Made by a program: the position numbers and the translations under genes. Positions 32,621 through 40,759 of a stretch of DNA of 56,242 nt are shown piece by piece. The stretch comes from Treponema sp. (GTDB lineage: Bacteria; Spirochaetota; Spirochaetia; Treponematales; Breznakiellaceae), in contig JAISAQ010000087.1 in NCBI GenBank assembly GCA_031266775.1, positions 1 through 56,242 of the forward strand, written 5' to 3'. The first letter of the stretch is position 1. Each line of letters begins with the position of its first letter. The notes below the pieces were generated by a model that ran no database searches, was not told the origin of the DNA, and saw only the letters and a program-made list of their open reading frames with translations.

Positions 32621-34330
32621 ATGAAATACAGGAGTGAAGACATCCTGAAAGGCGAAAACAGCGTATTTTACCGTTCGCTTTTCAAATCCATGGGATACAC
32701 CGATTATGAGCTGAATGGAAGACCCCTCATAGGTATTGCCAATTCATGGAATACCCTTATTCCCGGTCATGTTAACCTGAACAATGTGGCCGAATTTGTA
32801 AAGAAAGGCATATACAGCGCGGGAGGTACTGCCGTTGAATTCGGCGTTCCCGCCGCCTGCGACGGCATTGCCCAGGGGCATGAAGGAATGAATTACATAC
32901 TTCCTTCCCGCGAAATAATCTGCGATTCCGTTGAATGTATGGCGCGCGCGCATAAACTTGACGGGCTTGTGCTGCTTGCCTCCTGCGACAAAATCGTCCC
33001 GGCAATGCTGATGGCGGCGGCCAGGCTTGATATTCCGGCCGTCATGGTACACGGCGGCCCCATGCTTGGCGGAACGGAATTTGACGGCAGAAAATCCGAT
33101 TTGACTTCGATAGAAGAAGCCCGGGGCATGTATGTCAAGGGGAAAATTTCAAAAGATCAATTTGTTTCGCTTGAAAATACCGCCTGTCCCGGCTGCGGGT
33201 CCTGTTCGTTTCTGGGAACGGCAAATACCATGAGCTGTGTTACGGAGGCGCTGGGGCTTTCCCTTCCGGGAGAAGCCCTTGTTCCGGCGGTGTACGCCGA
33301 ACGGCTCCGGTATGCTTTTTTGTCGGGCAGGGCCGTCTGCGCGCTTGTGGAAGGGAATACCGGCGCGCGTAAAATTCTTGTCAAAGAGGCGGTTAAAAAC
33401 GCCATAAAAGTCGTTATGGCGATAAGCGGTTCGACAAACGCCGTCCTGCATTTATGCGCCGTCGCCAATGAAGCCGGTCTTGACATGAACGTGATTGAGG
33501 AATTTGAGTCCCTGAATAAAATAACGCCGCAGATTGCAAGGGTAAATCCGGCGGCATCCTGGGATATGGAAGCCTTCCACCGGGCCGGGGGAATTCCCCG
33601 TGTAATGGGCATGCTTGGGGATCTCCTTGATCTTGGCGTGCTGACCTGTACCGGGCGGACGCTTGGGGAAAATATCGCCTCTTATACATTCAGCTACCCT
33701 GAAAATCCCGAAATAATAAAAACCAGGAAAGATCCTTTCAGCGCCACGGGGGGAATAGCCGTGCTTCACGGGAATCTTGCCCCGAATACCGCGATTAGCA
33801 AACCTGGGGCCATAGATCCCGCCCTGCGCCGTTTCAGCGGGAAGGCGCGGGTGTTTAACAGCGAAGAGGAAGCGGAAGAGGCGATTCTCGGCGGGAACAT
33901 CAGGGGGGGCGATGTAGTTGTCATACGGTACGAGGGCCCCAAGGGCGGGCCGGGTATGAGGGAGATGTTCAAGGCCATGAAGTACATCTACGGCATGGGG
34001 CTGCACAAGTCGGTCGCGCTTATTACGGACGGCCGTTTTTCAGGTACCAATAACGGCTGTTTCGCCGGCCATATATCGCCTGAGGCCGCCGAAGGAGGGC
34101 CCCTTGCCATTGTTGAAGACGGGGACGGAATAGACATTGATGTCATTGAGGGAACGCTTAATCTGAACGTGTCCGATGAGGAAATACAACGCCGTTTTTC
34201 AGGCTGGGTAAAGGTAACAAAAACAATTCCACGGGGTTATCTGGAACTCTATTCGGCCGTGGCTTCCTCGGCCGACAAGGGGGCCGTCATTGATCGCCGG
34301 TTTTTTTTAAACCGGAAAGAGAATGCCTGA
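32621..34330 (+). CDS. IlvD/Edd family dehydratase (sugar-acid or dihydroxyacid dehydratase)
   Basis: This Fe-S cluster dehydratase, 569 residues, removes water from a 2,3-dihydroxy acid or an aldonic acid to give a 2-oxo-3-deoxy acid. Seen: Cys122 in SCDKIVP and the CPGCGSC motif (Cys189, 192, 195), both Fe-S-associated; IAQGHEGMNYILPSRE; and the C-terminal DGRFSGTNNGCFAGHISPEA signature. At the position of the third cysteine of [2Fe-2S] sugar-acid dehydratases (TPCN) it has IPGH, as in E. coli IlvD. No branched-chain amino acid genes are near, so a catabolic role on a sugar acid is more likely than isoleucine/valine synthesis. ATG 32621 is chosen from the family N-terminus; the upstream open frame lies inside the permease gene. 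Confidence 0.88.
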   Translation: MKYRSEDILKGENSVFYRSLFKSMGYTDYELNGRPLIGIANSWNTLIPGHVNLNNVAEFVKKGIYSAGGTAVEFGVPAACDGIAQGHEGMNYILPSREIICDSVECMARAHKLDGLVLLASCDKIVPAMLMAAARLDIPAVMVHGGPMLGGTEFDGRKSDLTSIEEARGMYVKGKISKDQFVSLENTACPGCGSCSFLGTANTMSCVTEALGLSLPGEALVPAVYAERLRYAFLSGRAVCALVEGNTGARKILVKEAVKNAIKVVMAISGSTNAVLHLCAVANEAGLDMNVIEEFESLNKITPQIARVNPAASWDMEAFHRAGGIPRVMGMLGDLLDLGVLTCTGRTLGENIASYTFSYPENPEIIKTRKDPFSATGGIAVLHGNLAPNTAISKPGAIDPALRRFSGKARVFNSEEEAEEAILGGNIRGGDVVVIRYEGPKGGPGMREMFKAMKYIYGMGLHKSVALITDGRFSGTNNGCFAGHISPEAAEGGPLAIVEDGDGIDIDVIEGTLNLNVSDEEIQRRFSGWVKVTKTIPRGYLELYSAVASSADKGAVIDRRFFLNRKENA

Positions 34331-34332
34331 AA

Positions 34333-35118
34333 GTGAAAATAGATTTGACCGGCAAAACGGCCGTTGTTACAGGCGGAAGTTCGGGTATAGGCTTCGCGGC
34401 GGCCAGGGCATTGGGCCTGTGCGGCGCCAAAGTGGCTTTTTGCGGGACAAACGAAAAACGTCTCGCGGACGCGCGTGACGCGCTTGGAAAAGAAAACATT
34501 TCCGTGTACGGAGAAACCTGTGATGTAGCCGATTCGGCGGCTCTTTTTAATTTCGCGGATAATGTGGAGAAAAACCTTGGGGAAATAAATATCTGGGTGA
34601 GTAACGCCGCCGTTTATCCGCAATGCCTGCTTGTGGAAACTCCCGAAGATGTGTGGTACCGGACGCTGGATGTGAATATGAAATCGGTGTATTTGGGCGG
34701 CAGGATAGCGCGGCGGAAAATGCGGAACGGCGGCGTATTGATAAACGCGGCTTCTTTTGCGGGCATAATGCCTTCGGTGGGAAGCGGGCTTTATGCGGCG
34801 AGCAAGGCCGCCGTCTCCAGCATGACAAAAGTCCTTGCCGCCGAACTCGCGCCTTTATGTATACGTGTGTGCGCCTACACCCCCGGAGTTATTGATACCG
34901 GCATTACCCGTCCGTTGATTGAAGCAAACGGCGAAGCCATGAAAAACAGCATCGCCATGCGGCGTTTTGGCCGCTGCGAGGAAGTCGGAAACTGCATAGC
35001 TTTTCTTGCTTCCGATTATGCGTCTTATGTTTCCGGGGTTACCCTGGAAATAAGCGGGGGCAAATTTTGCGTTCAGAATCCCGCCGACGCGTGGAGTCAT
35101 TTTGAAACGGCGTCATAA
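34333..35118 (+). CDS. Short-chain dehydrogenase/reductase
   Basis: This 261-residue classical SDR uses NAD(P). Seen: nucleotide motif TGGSSGIG (about 13-20), the NAA motif (WVSNAAVY) near 92-99, a catalytic Ser (INAASF), Tyr154 and Lys158 in YAASK, and the PG....T segment (TPGVIDTGIT). GTG 34333 lies two bases after the dehydratase stop, so the two are probably co-translated. It most likely oxidises or reduces a hydroxyl of the imported sugar, polyol or sugar acid before or after dehydration; substrate and direction are unknown. Confidence 0.9.
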   Translation: MKIDLTGKTAVVTGGSSGIGFAAARALGLCGAKVAFCGTNEKRLADARDALGKENISVYGETCDVADSAALFNFADNVEKNLGEINIWVSNAAVYPQCLLVETPEDVWYRTLDVNMKSVYLGGRIARRKMRNGGVLINAASFAGIMPSVGSGLYAASKAAVSSMTKVLAAELAPLCIRVCAYTPGVIDTGITRPLIEANGEAMKNSIAMRRFGRCEEVGNCIAFLASDYASYVSGVTLEISGGKFCVQNPADAWSHFETAS

Positions 35119-35143
35119 CCGCGTTAAAGACTCAGGATACACA

Positions 35144-35173
35144 TTGTGAATGGTATTATACGTATGTATAATA
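35144..35173 (+). promoter_or_regulatory. Internal promoter with overlapping palindrome before the second binding protein
   Basis: TTGTGA (35144-35149), 17 bases, TATAAT (35167-35172). A perfect palindrome, TATTATAC-GTAT-GTATAATA (35154-35173), covers the spacer and the -10, a good position for a repressor operator. This would let the binding protein and activase be expressed separately from the genes upstream. Confidence 0.65.
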
Positions 35174-35199
35174 ATATTACAGGACAAGAGGAGAAGAAT

Positions 35200-36504
35200 A
35201 TGAAAAGGTCATGGTTTTGCCGGCCGGTTGTTTTACTGCCGGCATTGGTCGTTGTTTTTTCTATTGCGGGATGTTCAAAGTCAGGCGGCGGCGCTTCTTC
35301 CGCACAGGATACAAAGACAATCGCACTGTGGGAGATTCAGACCGAAAGCGGGGTGGACGGTATTATCACCGACAGTCTGGCGCGCTTTGAGGCCGCGAAT
35401 CCCGGATACAGGGTAGACAAAAACGTGCTTCAGAATGAGGATTATAAATCCAAGATTGTCGTAGCGCTTGGATCAAATACCGCTCCCGATATATTTGTTA
35501 CCTGGACGGGAGGGGGAATGATTGAATATATCAACGCCGATAAAATTATTCCCCTTACGCGTTATTTGAATCAGAATAACTACAAGGATTATTTCATGGA
35601 TGGCGGTATCGCGCAGGCCACGTATAACGGGGATATCTGGGCCGTACCGGTGGAAAACTGTTCGGTGGCCGGCATTTTTTACAACACGGCGGTATTTGAC
35701 AGACTGGGAATAGGGGTTCCCCGAACCATAGGGGAGCTGGAAGCGGCCTGCGATAAAATGATCGCAAACAACGTTGTTCCTTTCGGGCTTGCGAACAAGG
35801 CAAAATATGTCGCTTCGTTCTATTACATGTACCTCGTGGACAGGTATGCCGGCCCCCAGACATTCGCGGATGCCGCGAACAGGGCAAACGGCGTCACCTT
35901 TAACGATGAAGCCTTCCTCTGGGCCGGCCGGAAAATGCAGGAATGGGCCAGAAAAGGCTATTTCGGCGAAGGGTACAACAGCCTTGACGGCGAAACGGGC
36001 GTTCACCGGCAGATGTTCTACAACCGTGAATGCGGCATGGTGCTCGACGGCGCCTGGGCGGTGTCGGGTTTTTATGATGACCAGGCTCCGGTTGAAGATA
36101 TTTCACTGTTTCCCTTTCCCGCGCTTGAAGGCGGCAAGGGTGATATAAACAACATGGTTGGAACCCTCGGCGATACCTTCTATTGCATCAGTTCCATGAC
36201 GCCCTATGCCGACCAGGCCTTTGAGGTGATCCGTTTTCTGATAGACGAATCCGCCGTGAAGGCCAGAGTCGGAGTCGGCCGCGTTCCGCCTACAAAAAAC
36301 GCCACCGCGGGCAATCCGCTCAATGTAACGGTGCTGGATATGCTTCAAAAGGCGCCCAGTATTCAGCTGTGGTACGATCAGTATCTGCCCAGCGCGATGG
36401 CGGAGATTCACAAAGATCAATTGCAGGCGCTTGTCGGCTTGAGCGTTACCCCTGAAGCCTACAACGACGCGATGGAAAAAGCGGCGGAGGCTTATTTGAA
36501 ATGA
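35200..36504 (+). CDS. Sugar ABC transporter substrate-binding lipoprotein, GRE locus importer 2
   Basis: This 434-residue binding protein has a lipoprotein signal with lipobox FSIAGC (Cys near 25), so it is membrane-tethered, unlike its paralogue at 27196. It shares LQNEDYKSKIVVALGS, APDIFVTWTGGGMIEY, MQEWARKGYFGEGYNSLDGE and LWYDQYLPSAMAE with that protein. GAGGAG precedes the ATG, and its own promoter lies just upstream. The stop overlaps an ATG that could start an N-terminally extended form of the activase. Confidence 0.93.
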   Translation: MKRSWFCRPVVLLPALVVVFSIAGCSKSGGGASSAQDTKTIALWEIQTESGVDGIITDSLARFEAANPGYRVDKNVLQNEDYKSKIVVALGSNTAPDIFVTWTGGGMIEYINADKIIPLTRYLNQNNYKDYFMDGGIAQATYNGDIWAVPVENCSVAGIFYNTAVFDRLGIGVPRTIGELEAACDKMIANNVVPFGLANKAKYVASFYYMYLVDRYAGPQTFADAANRANGVTFNDEAFLWAGRKMQEWARKGYFGEGYNSLDGETGVHRQMFYNRECGMVLDGAWAVSGFYDDQAPVEDISLFPFPALEGGKGDINNMVGTLGDTFYCISSMTPYADQAFEVIRFLIDESAVKARVGVGRVPPTKNATAGNPLNVTVLDMLQKAPSIQLWYDQYLPSAMAEIHKDQLQALVGLSVTPEAYNDAMEKAAEAYLK

Positions 36505-36514
36505 GGGAGGATTC

Positions 36515-36576
36515 GGAAACCCCGGCGGGGTTTCCGGGCGGCCCGGGGCCGCATGCATGCGGCTGCCGTGCCCCGG
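36515..36576 (+). repeat. Repeat B copy 6 plus GC-rich cloverleaf-like palindromes in the activase leader
   Basis: GGAAACCCC-GGC-GGGGTTTCC (36515-36535) is a perfect 9-bp hairpin with the family B core. It is followed by CCGGGGC (36543-36549) pairing with GCCCCGG (36570-36576), enclosing the perfect palindrome CCGCATGCATGCGG (36549-36562). There is no T-run, so a terminator is unlikely. The structure separates the binding-protein gene from the activase core. Confidence 0.75.
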
Positions 36577-36611
36577 AGATCCCTTCCACGGGAAGCACAG
36601 AGCCGGATCGC

Positions 36612-37499
36612 ATGTGTGTCTTTGACATTCAGCGGATGTCGCTGCATGACGGCCCCGGTATACGGACAAACGTATTTCTTAAGGGCTGCAATCTTCGCTG
36701 TTTCTGGTGCCATAATCCCGAGTCGTGGAATGTACATCCTGACATCCAGTATTTTGAGGCTAAATGCATAGGCTGTGGAAGCTGTGTTTCCGTATGTCCG
36801 CTTGCCCTGCACGGTATCGGTGAAAACGGCGTTCATGTGTATAAAAGGGACGGCTGTACGGTCTGCGGAAAATGCGCGGAGGCGTGTCCCTCCGAAAGTC
36901 TTGTCCTGACCGGGCGTATGATGACGCTCGATGAAATTGTAAAAGCCGCCAAAAGGGACATGCCTTTTTATGAAAAATCGAACGGAGGGGTCACCGTTTC
37001 CGGCGGGGAGCCGCTGCTTCAGTATGCCGCGGCGGCAAAACTGCTCGAGCGCCTCAAGGATAACGGCGTGCATACCGCCCTGGAAAGCGCGCTGTGCGTA
37101 CCGGAGGATCATCTGGACGCCGTTATTCCCTATACCGATTTTTTTCTTGTTGACATGAAGATCGCGGATGCGGAGCAGCATAAAAAATTTACGGGTGCTT
37201 CAAACCGTGCGATAAAAAAGAATTTTCATCATCTTGACGATTTACGGTGCGGCTACTGTATGCGCGTTCCGCTGGTTCCGGGCGTTAATGACAATAAGGA
37301 AGCCATGTTCCAAATAGCGGAGTTTGCCTCGGGACTTTCCTGTCTTTCGTATGTCGAATTCCTTCCGTATCACAGCCTGGGCGAGGGGAAATTTAAAAGT
37401 CTCGCTCTTGAGTTCAGAGCGGGCCTCGAGCCTCCGTCAAAGGAAACAATGGCATCTCTCGCCGGAATTTTTCCCGAAACCGTTGAAGTGCGTTTTTAG
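36612..37499 (+). CDS. Glycyl radical enzyme activating protein (radical SAM)
   Basis: The activase uses S-adenosylmethionine and a [4Fe-4S] cluster to place the radical on the partner enzyme's glycine. Seen from Met 36612 (295 residues): FDIQRMSLHDGPGIRT, the radical SAM triad CNLRCFWC (Cys26, 30, 33), then an inserted two-cluster ferredoxin-like domain (CIGCGSCVSVCP near 52-63 and CTVCGKCAEACP near 82-93), GGVTVSGGEPL (SAM binding) and a VPLVPGVND segment. Two extra clusters are usual for activases of dehydratase-type glycyl radical enzymes. An in-frame ATG at 36501 overlaps the previous stop and would add 37 Gly/Pro-rich residues encoded by the palindromes; family comparison favours 36612. 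It is separated from its enzyme by about 5.7 kb but is the only activase in view. Confidence 0.92.
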   Translation: MCVFDIQRMSLHDGPGIRTNVFLKGCNLRCFWCHNPESWNVHPDIQYFEAKCIGCGSCVSVCPLALHGIGENGVHVYKRDGCTVCGKCAEACPSESLVLTGRMMTLDEIVKAAKRDMPFYEKSNGGVTVSGGEPLLQYAAAAKLLERLKDNGVHTALESALCVPEDHLDAVIPYTDFFLVDMKIADAEQHKKFTGASNRAIKKNFHHLDDLRCGYCMRVPLVPGVNDNKEAMFQIAEFASGLSCLSYVEFLPYHSLGEGKFKSLALEFRAGLEPPSKETMASLAGIFPETVEVRF

Positions 37500-38374
37500 G
37501 GAACCCCAAACAGCTTTTCCATCATGACCGGAATATACCGGTTCCAGTAATCCCACACGTGGGCGCCGCTGCCGGTGGTCAGACTGTACCTCAGCCCTTT
37601 TTGGGCGGCGAAATCCCTGAACAGCAGGTTGCTTTCGTAATGGTAATCCTGTTCGCCGCAAAAGGCCATAAGGGCAAGTTCCGGTTTTTTTTCGAGGATT
37701 TTTTCCGCCAGGAAAAACAGATCGCAGGGACCGGAGCGAAGAGCCGGGCGGACGCCGAACATGGCTTCGAAAGCGCGTATGGTTCTCTCTCCGCTCATTT
37801 TGCAAAGTTCCGTGACAAGAAGTTCCGGGATGCGGTTTTTTTCCGAATAGAGTCTGCAAGCTTCCCTCTTTTTACCGTCGTCCTCCAGCCCCGCGGCCCC
37901 GGCTATATCCCTGTCCGTCAATATCTGGTAAATCCAGTCTATGCGCATGGGACCTGAGAGACTGACGGCGGTATGGTATTTTTCGCTGCTGGTTAAAGCC
38001 GTTAAAAACGCGCCGTACGCGCCCATGGAAATGCCGGCAATGTAATTGTCGTTGGGATTTTTTGACAGGGGCAGCAGTCCTGACAGAATATCAGGAAGCT
38101 CTTTTGAAATCCACGCCGCATAGTCACATCCGTAAGCCATGTCATGATAAAAACTGAGATCGGCATTCGGAAAAACAACCGCGACGCCGTATTTTTCCGC
38201 TTCGAGTTCCAGCAGGGAACTGCGGAGGCATCCGGTATGATCGTCGCCCATGCCATGAAGAAACCACAGGGTTTTTACGGGCCTGTCATGCGAGGAATGC
38301 GCGGGCAGGAGAATAACCGCCTCCGTTTTTTTACCCAGCGATTGCGAGTACAGATTCATCTCCAAAAGTATCAT
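37496..38374 (-). CDS. Putative esterase (esterase D/FrmB-like alpha/beta hydrolase)
   Basis: This 292-residue predicted cytosolic serine esterase shows WFLHGMGDDHTG (oxyanion region), the nucleophile elbow AGISMGAYGA, and a C-terminal GAHVWDYWN with the catalytic His. Such enzymes remove acetyl or other acyl groups from sugars or S-formylglutathione. ATG 38374 follows a GGAGGGA box; a start at 38389 is less likely. It converges on the activase gene, with the two stop codons overlapping (37496-37499), so it may deacylate substrates of the same pathway; this link is inference from position. Confidence 0.85.
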   Translation of the reverse strand: MILLEMNLYSQSLGKKTEAVILLPAHSSHDRPVKTLWFLHGMGDDHTGCLRSSLLELEAEKYGVAVVFPNADLSFYHDMAYGCDYAAWISKELPDILSGLLPLSKNPNDNYIAGISMGAYGAFLTALTSSEKYHTAVSLSGPMRIDWIYQILTDRDIAGAAGLEDDGKKREACRLYSEKNRIPELLVTELCKMSGERTIRAFEAMFGVRPALRSGPCDLFFLAEKILEKKPELALMAFCGEQDYHYESNLLFRDFAAQKGLRYSLTTGSGAHVWDYWNRYIPVMMEKLFGVP

Positions 38375-38401
38375 AATAAGTCCCTCCAATAAATAAAAAA
38401 T

Positions 38402-40714
38402 TCAGGTGGCCGCGCCGTCTTTCGCGTAGTAGTTTATGAGGCAGCCGGAGGCGAGTATATTCCGTTCATCTCTTGTAAGTTCTCCAAGATGAAAGGCGGT
38501 TTCGGCGGTTTTTTCCTTTCTGTAGACAATTCCTTTCATTGTTTCCTCTCCTCCAAGAAGGGACTCCCTTGCGCCGGGGAAAAACACATAATCGCCTGGC
38601 GAGAAGACCCTTTCGTCATCCACGATGAAGGGGAGTATTCCCCAGTTGATGAGGTTGGAGCGGTAGCGTTTGGTGGCGTATTCAAGGGCAAGGTTCGCCC
38701 GGCCGCCGAGCACCCGCTGGCATGACGCCGCCTGTTCCCGCGCGGAACCGTCGCCGGGTTTGCGGGCGTAGATGGCGCTTCCCAGGGTGATCCTGTCTTC
38801 TTCAATGTCCCTGTACCCTGCCGCCTTTATTGCAGAAAGCACTAATTCGATTTCGCCGCCTCTTTTTCCTGCCCGCAGGTCCTCTTCCATGCGGCGTATG
38901 TCTTTTGCCCTTTGCACATAGCCCGGGTCCCTCCGGCTCAGGGTAAATTCGGCAAGGCGCGGGGGATTGGAACGGTATGAGGAGGTCTCGCCTGAAGGAA
39001 TAAGTTCGTCGGTGGTGGTAACAGGATCGGTGATGTAACTTGCGATCCTGATGAGGAGGTGGGAAAGGAGCGGGGAAAAGGAGGGCCAGTCCCTTATGTT
39101 GGGGCCGAAGACAAGCTCTGTTTCCCGTGCGCGCTCTTCCCCGCTGCCGCCCGACGGGCCCCGGCTTCCGTTGTAAACTCTTTTTTCGTACACGCCCCTG
39201 TTGAAGAAAAATTTCGCGCCGGGCGGTGAAAAAACGGCTTCGTCCGCCGCGGTGAGCCTTCCGCCGCGGGCGGCGGTGGCGGCTATGGAACGGGCGTCCA
39301 TGAGGGCTACCGAGGCGGTTTGCCCTTCATCCGGTTTGGAGCCTTCCCGGCTGGGGAAATTTCTTGTGGTGTGCCGTATGGAAAAATCACCGTTTGCCGG
39401 AACGTCTCCCGCGCCAAAGCACGGGCCGCAGAAGGCTTCCCTCATTATTACTCCGGCTTCCATGAGTTTTGCCGCCGCGCCGTTCTTTACAAGTTCGAGG
39501 AACACGGGCTGGCTTTCGGGGTACACGCTTAACGAAAAAGCGCCTTGGCCGGTTGACTTCCCGCCGAGGATAGAGGCCGCCGCCATGATGTTTTCAAAGG
39601 AGCCCCCGGAGCATCCGGCGATGATCCCCTGATCAACGTACACGTCTTTGCCGCGTATTTTGTTTACGAGGTTCATTCCGGAACCGCTTCCGCCCGGCGC
39701 CCCCGGGTTTTCCTTTTCCGTTCCGGCAAGTATGTCTTTCGCGTTCGCCTTGAATTCCCGTATGGTGTACACATTGGCGGGATGAAAGGGGAGGGCGATG
39801 CAGGGTTCAACGGCGTCGAGGTCAACGCGGAGGAGGCCGTCGTAATACGCGGCGTCCTCAGGCGCAAGCTCCCGGTATTCGCCGCTTCTCCCCCTTGCCT
39901 CAAGATAGTCCCGCACCTTTTCGTCGGTTTTCCAGACGGAGCTCCAGCATGCCGTTTCGGTGGTCATGACGTCTATGCCGTTACGGAAATCAACCGAAAG
40001 ATTCCCGACGCCGTCTCCCAGGAATTCCATTACCTTGTTTTTGACGAAGCCGTTTCTGAATACGGCGCCTATGATTGCGAGGGCAACATCATGGGGGCCC
40101 ACGCCCGCGCGGGGCCTGCCGGAAAGACAGACCGCGACGACAGGAGGCGAAGGAAAATCGTAGGTTTTTCCCAGAAGCTGCTTGACAAGCTCTCCGCCGC
40201 CTTCGCCTACCGCCATGGTCCCAAGCGCGCCGTAGCGGGTGTGGCTGTCGGAACCCAGAATCATTTTGCCGCAGCCGGCCATCATTTCACGCATATAGGA
40301 ATGGATTACCGCCATATACGGCGGAACGTATATGCCCCCGTATTTTTTCGCCGCCGAAAGGGCAAAGGCGTGATCGTCGGCGTTGATGGTGCCGCCCACC
40401 GCGCAGAGGCTGTTGTGGCAGTTGGTAAGCACATAGGGAAGGGGAAAACGCTTCATGCCGCCCGCCCGGGCGGTCTGTATGATGCTTACGCAGGTTATGT
40501 CGTGGGAGGCAAGCGCGTCGAACGAGAGGGCAAGGTTTTTTTCGTCCCCGCCGTTATGGGCTTTGAGGATGCCGTAGGCGATGGTTCCCCTGCGCCCCTC
40601 GTCCGGAGAAAGCGGGAGCCCCCGTTTTGCCAGTTCCGCCCGCGCGCCCTCCCCGCCAGGTACAAGACCTGAACCTTTTAGCGCCCACGCGCCGTCAGGG
40701 TACATTTCTATCAT
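38402..40714 (-). CDS. Aconitase-family hydratase, YbhJ-like
   Basis: This large Fe-S hydratase, about 770 residues, belongs to the aconitase superfamily and resembles the uncharacterised E. coli YbhJ group more than AcnA or AcnB. Seen: [41 protein letters not shown], the cluster cysteines in [10 protein letters not shown] and [10 protein letters not shown], and a C-terminal swivel domain with [16 protein letters not shown] 40714 fits the family start; an in-frame ATG at 40756 would leave only three bases to the divergent lepA start. Reaction unknown: a 2- or 3-hydroxyacid hydration or isomerisation is likely. Confidence 0.85.
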   Translation of the reverse strand: MIEMYPDGAWALKGSGLVPGGEGARAELAKRGLPLSPDEGRRGTIAYGILKAHNGGDEKNLALSFDALASHDITCVSIIQTARAGGMKRFPLPYVLTNCHNSLCAVGGTINADDHAFALSAAKKYGGIYVPPYMAVIHSYMREMMAGCGKMILGSDSHTRYGALGTMAVGEGGGELVKQLLGKTYDFPSPPVVAVCLSGRPRAGVGPHDVALAIIGAVFRNGFVKNKVMEFLGDGVGNLSVDFRNGIDVMTTETACWSSVWKTDEKVRDYLEARGRSGEYRELAPEDAAYYDGLLRVDLDAVEPCIALPFHPANVYTIREFKANAKDILAGTEKENPGAPGGSGSGMNLVNKIRGKDVYVDQGIIAGCSGGSFENIMAAASILGGKSTGQGAFSLSVYPESQPVFLELVKNGAAAKLMEAGVIMREAFCGPCFGAGDVPANGDFSIRHTTRNFPSREGSKPDEGQTASVALMDARSIAATAARGGRLTAADEAVFSPPGAKFFFNRGVYEKRVYNGSRGPSGGSGEERARETELVFGPNIRDWPSFSPLLSHLLIRIASYITDPVTTTDELIPSGETSSYRSNPPRLAEFTLSRRDPGYVQRAKDIRRMEEDLRAGKRGGEIELVLSAIKAAGYRDIEEDRITLGSAIYARKPGDGSAREQAASCQRVLGGRANLALEYATKRYRSNLINWGILPFIVDDERVFSPGDYVFFPGARESLLGGEETMKGIVYRKEKTAETAFHLGELTRDERNILASGCLINYYAKDGAAT

Positions 40715-40724
40715 GCTAAAAGGA

Positions 40725-40759
40725 TATACGAAAAGACGGAAATTGCCTATAATCATTTC
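40725..40759 (+). promoter_or_regulatory. Candidate lepA promoter (leaderless)
   Basis: A consensus -10 TATAAT (40748-40753) lies only six bases before the ATG at 40760, with a weak -35 (TATACG, 40725-40730) 17 bases upstream. Transcription would start at or next to the ATG. No ribosome binding site is visible. Confidence 0.5.

Noticed and set aside
38402..40714. Assignment as ordinary aconitase AcnA/AcnB
   Set aside because: Domain lengths and motifs around GSDSHTRYG and the C-terminal domain resemble the YbhJ group; no citrate-cycle genes are nearby.
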